From the NCBI GenBank assembly GCA_041496705.1, contig JBGQFD010000044.1:1-28673 (forward strand): a DNA stretch of 28,673 nt. Reading direction: 5' to 3'. How positions within the stretch are numbered: position 1 is the first letter of the stretch; each line of letters opens with the position of its first letter. Made by a program: the position numbers and the translations under genes. This document shows positions 24,265 through 28,673 of this stretch, piece after piece. Source of the stretch: VBDM01 sp041496705 (lineage in GTDB: Bacteria; Pseudomonadota; Gammaproteobacteria; Burkholderiales; SG8-39). The notes beneath the pieces were generated by a model, which did no database searches, had not been told where the DNA came from, and was given only the letters and a program-made list of their open reading frames with translations.

Positions 24265-24312
24265 TCTCAGCGTAGTACTGTTTCTTCCGTTCATATCTCG
24301 AGGGCCGATGAA

Positions 24313-25452
24313 ATGGCGAAGATCGATTCGATATCCGTCGCAACCGCAAGAGTGCCGCTTGACACTGTCACCAGCTTTGCGACGCGCACCGTCTCGGCGC
24401 GCGACTACGGGATGGTCAAGATACGGGCAGGCGGATTCGAGGGCATCGGCTTCTGCTATGCGGGCTCCAGCGGCGGGGCGCTGGTGGCGCAAGCGGTGGA
24501 GCAATTGCTGGCTCCATTGCTCCTTGGAAGCGACAGCCTGCTGGTAGAGGGACTTTGGCAGCGCATGTTTCAGGAGACGCTGCTGCACGGGCGCGCGGGG
24601 AGCGTCATGCGCGCGATTTCGATCGTCGACTGTGCGCTTTGGGACCTGAACGCTCGCGCGGCAAGACTGCCGCTGTACAAGTACCTAGGTGCGGCAGCGG
24701 ATGATGCTGTCCCGGCGTACGCAAGCGGCGGCTATTACCTCCCCGGGAAGACGCCGAAGAAACTCGGTGTGGAGATGGCCGGATATGTCAGAGCCGGATT
24801 CAAGGCCGTAAAGATGAAGGTGGGTCGCCTGTCGCCGAAAGAGGAGGCGGAGCGGGTAAGGGCCGCACGCGAGGCCATCGGGCCGGATATCGAACTCATG
24901 CTGGATGCGAACAACGCGTGGCAGGATCTGCCCACGGCGATGCGCTACGTCCAGCGGTTTGAGCCCTACGACCCGTACTGGATCGAGGAGCCGTTCTTTC
25001 CGGATGACGTCGAGAATCACGCGCGCCTTGCCAAACTCACGCGGATCGCGGTTGCTACGGGCGAAATCGGTACCGGTCGCTGGCACTTCAAGGAAATCCT
25101 CGACAAGGGGGCGGCGCGGATATTGCAGACAGACGCTCTGGTATGCGGCGGGGTGTCCGAATGGAGAAGGATTGCAGCAACGGCCGCGAGCTACGGGGTG
25201 ACCCTATGCCCTCATTGGTTCCACGATCTGCATGCGCATCTGGTCGCGGCAACGCCGAACGCCCGCTACGTTGAATTCTTCCCAGACGATCAAGTACTCA
25301 ACTTCAGGCGCCTGATTGATACGCAACTTGCCCACCGGAATGGTGCACTGATCCTGCCAAAATCACCCGGTTTGGGATTCCGATTCGAGGAAAAGGCCGT
25401 CGCGCGCTACGCGCTCAGGGACGGCAAGTCCGTGTGGAAGGAAGTCAGCTAG
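24313..25452 (+). CDS. enolase-superfamily enzyme, mandelate racemase/muconate lactonizing type
   Basis: A 379-residue protein with an N-terminal capping domain (1-125) and a C-terminal barrel. Putative acid/base lysines are in KMK (Lys167, Lys169). Metal ligands are Asp198 (LMLDANNAW), Glu225 (YWIEEPFFPDD) and Glu251 (ATGEIGTG). Asp274 and His301 (LCPHWFHDLHAHL) form the likely catalytic dyad. This set fits mandelate racemase-group acid-sugar dehydratases or racemases, but the substrate cannot be told from sequence. AGGG lies upstream of the ATG. It is divergent from the RNB gene, and its 3' end overlaps the mpl 3' end by 8 bp. No transporter or regulator adjoins it. Confidence 0.9.
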   Translation: MAKIDSISVATARVPLDTVTSFATRTVSARDYGMVKIRAGGFEGIGFCYAGSSGGALVAQAVEQLLAPLLLGSDSLLVEGLWQRMFQETLLHGRAGSVMRAISIVDCALWDLNARAARLPLYKYLGAAADDAVPAYASGGYYLPGKTPKKLGVEMAGYVRAGFKAVKMKVGRLSPKEEAERVRAAREAIGPDIELMLDANNAWQDLPTAMRYVQRFEPYDPYWIEEPFFPDDVENHARLAKLTRIAVATGEIGTGRWHFKEILDKGAARILQTDALVCGGVSEWRRIAATAASYGVTLCPHWFHDLHAHLVAATPNARYVEFFPDDQVLNFRRLIDTQLAHRNGALILPKSPGLGFRFEEKAVARYALRDGKSVWKEVS

Positions 25453-26800
25453 CCGCGCGCCCGGCAAGCGCGGTAAGCAACCGCTGGTGAATTCCGCCAA
25501 AATCCCCATTCGACATCACGAGCACCTGATCGCCGGGCCGGACTTCATCGAGGATTCTCGAAATCAATCGCTCGATATCGGGTTCACAGGCGGCACGGTC
25601 GCCAAGCGGGGCAAGCGCCGCCGCCGCATCCCAACCGAGATTGGCGCTGTAGCAGAAGACCCGGTCGGCGCCTCCGAGGCTCCGAGGCAGGCGATCCTTC
25701 ATCACGCCGAGCTTCATCGTGTTGGATCTCGGTTCGAGGACCGCAAGTATTCGCGTGCGCCCAACTTTGGCGCGCAGCCCAGCGAGCGTGACGGCGATCG
25801 CCGTAGGGTGGTGCGCAAAGTCATCCCACACCGAAACACCGCCTTCGGTACCCCGGAGCTCCATGCGGCGCCGTACGCTCTGGAATCGCGACAGGGCGCG
25901 AATCGATATCGCCGGGTCCACACCTGCAGCGTGAGCAGCCGCAATGGCAGCCAGACCGTTCAGTCGATTGTGCTCGCCCATGAGATTCCAGTGCAGCTGA
26001 CCTACCGGTTGATTCCGGTAGAGCACTTCCAAGGATCCGTCTCCGAGATCGCGCGCGAGCCAGCCATCTTTGACGCCAAAGCGATCGACGCGGCTCCAGC
26101 ATCCGAGTTCCAGGACTTCGCTCACAGCGCCGTCCGTGCCGTTCGCTACAACGCAGCCAGATCGCGGTACGGTGCGTACAAGATGGTGAAATTGAAGTTG
26201 AATAGCCGCAAGATCCGGAAATATGTCTGCGTGGTCGAATTCGATGTTATTCAGGATCGCGGTTCGCGGTCGGTAGTGCACCATCTTCGATCGCTTGTCG
26301 AAAAAGGCGGTGTCGTACTCGTCCGCCTCGATTACGAAGTAACCCCCGCTTCCCCGTCTTGCCGATACTCCGAAGTTCTCGGGTACGCCGCCGATCAGGA
26401 AACCAGGAGCAAGTCCGACGTCTTCCAGGATCCACGCAAGCATCGAGGCTACGGTCGTCTTACCGTGCGTGCCCGCCACGGCCAATACCCATCTCCCGGG
26501 CAAGACAGAATCTGCGATCCACTGCGGACCAGAAACGTAAGCGTCTCCTCGGTCCAGGATAGCCTCGACTAGCGGATTCCCACGACTCACAACGTTGCCG
26601 ACTATCCAGAGATCAGGTTCCAGCACAAGCTGATCGGCGCTGTATCCTTCGATGAGTTCAATGCCCTGACTTACCAGCTGCGTGCTCATCGGTGGATATA
26701 CATTGGCATCGCATCCGGTCACCCTGTGCCCCGCCTCCTTGGCGATTGCAGCGATACCGCCCATAAACGTGCCGCAGATTCCAAGTACGTGAATATGCAC
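25445..26800 (-). CDS. mpl: UDP-MurNAc:L-Ala-gamma-D-Glu-meso-DAP ligase
   Basis: A 451-residue Mur-ligase family enzyme that attaches recycled murein tripeptide to UDP-MurNAc. The N-terminus MHIHVLGICGTFMGGIAAIA is the Mpl form of the MurC-like Rossmann start. VAGTHGKTTVASMLAW is the ATP loop. NIEFDHADIFPDL, the MGEHNRLNGLAAIAAA segment and WDDFAHHPTAI complete the family pattern. Length is typical. The gene is divergent from the nucleotidyltransferase-like gene; TAGAAT on the minus strand at 26846-26841 could be its -10. Confidence 0.96.
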   Translation of the reverse strand: MHIHVLGICGTFMGGIAAIAKEAGHRVTGCDANVYPPMSTQLVSQGIELIEGYSADQLVLEPDLWIVGNVVSRGNPLVEAILDRGDAYVSGPQWIADSVLPGRWVLAVAGTHGKTTVASMLAWILEDVGLAPGFLIGGVPENFGVSARRGSGGYFVIEADEYDTAFFDKRSKMVHYRPRTAILNNIEFDHADIFPDLAAIQLQFHHLVRTVPRSGCVVANGTDGAVSEVLELGCWSRVDRFGVKDGWLARDLGDGSLEVLYRNQPVGQLHWNLMGEHNRLNGLAAIAAAHAAGVDPAISIRALSRFQSVRRRMELRGTEGGVSVWDDFAHHPTAIAVTLAGLRAKVGRTRILAVLEPRSNTMKLGVMKDRLPRSLGGADRVFCYSANLGWDAAAALAPLGDRAACEPDIERLISRILDEVRPGDQVLVMSNGDFGGIHQRLLTALAGRAAS

Positions 26801-26917
26801 CGGATGGAGCGCTGAAACGAGGCGTTCAGGAAAAGGACGGATTCTATCTTAGTCGAGGGGCGTTACCGCTGGGGTATGATCCCCCGACTCGTATTTCTTC
26901 GCGGCGGTGCTTGCCGA

Positions 26918-27532
26918 ATGCCCAGGGACACCAGACCCAAGCAGCTGCAGATGCGGGCGCGGATCGCGGCCACGGCGGCGCGCTTGATGGCGGAGGACGG
27001 AATCGAAGACTTCGCTCTCGCCAAGCGCAAGGCCGCCCGGCAGCTGCGTGCAGCTGAGAACCACTCGCTTCCCAACAATGAGGAAGTCGAGGCAGAGTTG
27101 CAGGCATACCAGCGTCTTTATCATGGCGAGGAGCAGCGCCAACGCATCGCGTACATGCGTACCCTGGCCTTGGACGTCATGCGTATCTTCGAGCAGTTTC
27201 GTCCGTATCTTGCAGGGCCCGTATTGAAAGGCACTGCCGGCCGATATGGCGAGATTGACCTGCAGTTGTTTACTGACGACTGCAAAGCGGTAGAACTGTT
27301 CCTGCTGAACCGGGGCATCTCCTACGACATCAGCGATCAGCGGCGCTACGCGGGCGATCAGGTCCGGGCCGTCTCCGTACTCAAGTGCGAGTGGTCCGGG
27401 GTGCCTATCAACTTGGCCGTTTACGGTCTCAGGGACGAGCGCGGTACGCTAAAATCCTCCCCTGACGGCAGGTCCATAGAGAGAGCCGGGATTGAGGCCG
27501 TATCCCAGCTTCTCGTACCACGCAGTTGCTAG
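26918..27532 (+). CDS. conserved nucleotidyltransferase-like protein of unknown function
   Basis: About 204 residues. An N-terminal helical region (IAATAARLMAEDGIEDFALA, then KRKAARQL and HSLPNNEEVEAEL) precedes a segment, VLKGTAGRYGEIDLQLFTDD, which resembles the G-S...DxD motif of the polymerase-beta nucleotidyltransferase fold. Here the motif is shortened and the second Asp is not in the usual DxD spacing (E-I-D-L-Q). A KAVELFLLNRGISYD helix follows, and the C-terminal half has strands such as PINLAVYGL. I recall similar uncharacterised genes next to mpl in betaproteobacteria, but I cannot assign an activity. An upstream ATG at 26876 is possible but falls in a GGGG...CCCC hairpin; I prefer 26918. 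Confidence 0.75.
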   Translation: MPRDTRPKQLQMRARIAATAARLMAEDGIEDFALAKRKAARQLRAAENHSLPNNEEVEAELQAYQRLYHGEEQRQRIAYMRTLALDVMRIFEQFRPYLAGPVLKGTAGRYGEIDLQLFTDDCKAVELFLLNRGISYDISDQRRYAGDQVRAVSVLKCEWSGVPINLAVYGLRDERGTLKSSPDGRSIERAGIEAVSQLLVPRSC

Positions 27533-27559
27533 CTAACTCCACACAATCTCTCCTAAAAT

Positions 27560-27587
27560 GCACTAATTTCTTGGAAAAACGCACTAA
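27560..27587 (+). repeat. pair of GCACTAA direct repeats, 21 bp apart
   Basis: GCACTAA occurs at 27560-27566 and 27581-27587, exactly two helical turns apart, on the same strand in the AT-rich part of the 178-bp gap before aroQ. A TTGGAA lies between them. It could be a regulator site, or chance. Confidence 0.25.
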
Positions 27588-27653
27588 ACGTATCGATTGC
27601 TGTCCCCCGTCCTCCTCGGCTGGATACGCTTTGGCTCCGTGAAGGTTGGCGAA

Positions 27654-27687
27654 ATGCAATTTGTGGCATAGCCTGGACAAATTGCAT
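27654..27687 (+). promoter_or_regulatory. perfect 11-bp inverted repeat upstream of aroQ
   Basis: ATGCAATTTGT (27654-27664) and ACAAATTGCAT (27677-27687) are exact reverse complements around a 12-nt centre, 23 bp before the aroQ ATG. The arms are AT-rich, unlike the flanking coding DNA. It could be a dyad operator, or an RNA hairpin near the aroQ start. No T-run follows on the plus strand. Confidence 0.55.
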
Positions 27688-27710
27688 CGATCTGCTGCAA
27701 ACTCCGTCCT

Positions 27711-28223
27711 ATGCGCAAGTTAGGCGGCGGATCAGCCCCTTTCCATCGACGTGGGGGAGTACTGGTCATTCACGGGCCCAATCTGAATCTCCTGGGTACG
27801 CGTGAACCGGGGATATACGGAACTGACACGCTCGATGCGATCAACAAGCGGCTTCGTGTGGTCGCTCGGCGTCGGGACGCCCCGCTTGACGTGTTTCAGA
27901 GTAACCATGAGGGCGCTCTCATAGAGCGCATACATGCCGCAAAAAAGCAGGAAATTGCGTGGATCATCGTCAATCCCGGGGGATTTACGCATACCAGTGT
28001 TGCACTTCGAGATGCCTTCGCGGCAGTTCAAATCCCGTTCATTGAAGTTCACTTGTCCAACATTCACGCCAGGGAAACGTTTAGACGGCACTCATATTTT
28101 TCCGACCTTGCAGCCGGAACGGTGTGCGGTTTCGGGAGCCGCGGTTACGACTTCGCGCTGGAGTTTGTATTAACCGCCGGACAGGCTCGGAACGCCCGTA
28201 AAGCCCGTCCGCGCACATCCTGA
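27711..28223 (+). CDS. aroQ: type II 3-dehydroquinate dehydratase
   Basis: A 170-residue enzyme that dehydrates 3-dehydroquinate to 3-dehydroshikimate. HGPNLNLLGTREPGIYG has the active-site Arg and Tyr. FQSNHEGALIE, VNPGGFTHTSVALRDA (Asn and His of the site), IEVHLSNIHARE and FRRHSYFS complete the conserved set, so it should be active. The ATG at 27711 adds about 16 residues (MRKLGGGSAPFHRRGG) before the normal family start and lacks a ribosome-binding site. The purine-rich GGGGGAG just before VLVIH has no standard start codon after it. In betaproteobacteria aroQ usually precedes accB-accC, as here. Confidence 0.95.
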   Translation: MRKLGGGSAPFHRRGGVLVIHGPNLNLLGTREPGIYGTDTLDAINKRLRVVARRRDAPLDVFQSNHEGALIERIHAAKKQEIAWIIVNPGGFTHTSVALRDAFAAVQIPFIEVHLSNIHARETFRRHSYFSDLAAGTVCGFGSRGYDFALEFVLTAGQARNARKARPRTS

Positions 28224-28282
28224 CCGGCGCATGTCTGCAGGATCCCGCTAGTACGCGCATCTGGTCTTGCCTAACTTAACCC

Positions 28283-28303
28283 CGCGACACCCGACAAGTC
28301 GCG
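28283..28303 (+). promoter_or_regulatory. hairpin just upstream of the accB ribosome-binding site
   Basis: CGCGAC (28283-28288) and GTCGCG (28298-28303) pair around a 9-nt loop and end 5 bp before the AGGAG of accB. A second possible stem, ATCCTG/CAGGAT, covers the aroQ stop (28217-28243). These may affect accB translation or mark the end of an aroQ-only transcript. Confidence 0.3.
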
Positions 28304-28317
28304 TGGCAGGAGACTTT

Positions 28318-28673
28318 ATGGACCTACGCAAACTGAAGAAGCTTATTGACCTTGTTGAAAGCTCGGGCATTGCCGAGCTCGAGGTCACCGAAGGCGAGGA
28401 AAAGGTCAGGATTGCCAGGGGTGGCTCGGGTACCAGGGAAGTCATGGTGACTCCCGCGGTTGGAGCGATGTCGAACCATGCTCCTGCCCCGCAAGCAGCG
28501 GCGCCCGCCGCTACCCCCGCGAGTGAGGCCCCGAATTCCCTTGGTTCCCATCTCGTCAAATCGCCGATGGTAGGCACCTTCTACCGTTCCGCATCCCCCG
28601 GAGCGAAGTCCTTCGTCGAGGTTGGAGATACGGTCAAGGCCGGACAGGCGATCTGCATCATCGAGGCCATGAA
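28318..28673 (+). CDS. accB: biotin carboxyl carrier protein of acetyl-CoA carboxylase, N-terminal part
   Basis: The first 118 codons of AccB are present, and the gene runs off the window. The N-terminus MDLRKLKKLIDLVESSGIAE matches BCCP. A Pro/Ala-rich linker (about 48-75: PAPQAAAPAATPAS) leads to the biotinyl domain, which opens with SPMVGTFYRSASPGA. The visible frame ends at IIEAM followed by the first two bases (AA) of the next codon, which should be the biotinylated lysine of EAMK. AGGAG lies 5 nt before the ATG. AccB carries the carboxyl group between biotin carboxylase and carboxyltransferase in fatty-acid synthesis. Confidence 0.96.
   Translation, partial: MDLRKLKKLIDLVESSGIAELEVTEGEEKVRIARGGSGTREVMVTPAVGAMSNHAPAPQAAAPAATPASEAPNSLGSHLVKSPMVGTFYRSASPGAKSFVEVGDTVKAGQAICIIEAM

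Noticed and set aside
25487..26572. A 361-codon plus-strand frame opposite mpl
   Set aside because: mpl has all Mur-ligase motifs; the opposite frame has none.
1..28673. Mobile element, prophage, CRISPR or tRNA genes
   Set aside because: No transposase, integrase, repeat-spacer array or tRNA-like cloverleaf was recognised on either strand.

Overview
This window looks like a chromosomal segment from a betaproteobacterium. It is GC-rich, and it carries gene neighbourhoods typical of that class: yggS-proC-yggT-yggU; algH-ruvX-pyrR-pyrB-pyrC'; the pilGHIJ-chpA pilus chemotaxis cluster; rubredoxin divergent from thiD-thiE-hemL; an RNB nuclease-tonB-aroE-mtgA set; mpl; and aroQ-accB. The class assignment comes from family and context recognition, not a database search. 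I see no tRNA, rRNA, CRISPR, insertion sequence or prophage gene. Coding density is high, and the longest gene-free stretches (about 180-240 bp) hold promoter-like and hairpin-like sequence.

Layout. At 1-2188 (+) lie the end of yggS, then proC, yggT and yggU. At 2199-6376 (-) is a very compact six-gene set: algH, ruvX, pyrR, pyrB, a cupin gene and a pseudo-dihydroorotase. Every junction there overlaps or is separated by 2 bp. At 6441-15526 (-) is the type IV pilus chemotaxis operon, transcribed pilG, pilH, pilI, pilJ, chpA. Rubredoxin (-) and thiD-thiE-hemL (+) diverge near 15.95 kb. mgtE, mtgA, an aroE remnant, tonB and an RNB-family exonuclease follow on the minus strand up to 24206. An enolase-superfamily gene (+) converges on mpl (-). 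A nucleotidyltransferase-like gene, aroQ and the start of accB (+) close the window. The window ends at the biotinyl-lysine codon of accB.

How the genes work together. PyrB and the catalytically dead PyrC' should form a two-subunit aspartate transcarbamoylase, with PyrR as a possible regulator or salvage enzyme. PilG, PilH, PilI, PilJ and ChpA form a sensory phosphorelay that controls twitching motility. ThiD and ThiE make and join the thiamine pyrimidine and thiazole halves, and HemL makes 5-aminolevulinate. MtgA and Mpl serve peptidoglycan synthesis and recycling. AroQ is a shikimate-pathway enzyme, and AccB starts fatty-acid synthesis.

The most notable observations are these. An aroE gene is reduced to a 43-codon in-frame remnant that keeps its ribosome-binding site and its ATGA overlap with mtgA. 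A cupin gene sits tightly between pyrB and pyrC'. yggU seems to start on a non-canonical codon. RuvX has His at a position normally occupied by Asp. A perfect 11-bp inverted repeat lies just upstream of aroQ. I did not find a convincing wholly new multi-gene system; most of the window is ordinary housekeeping chromosome.
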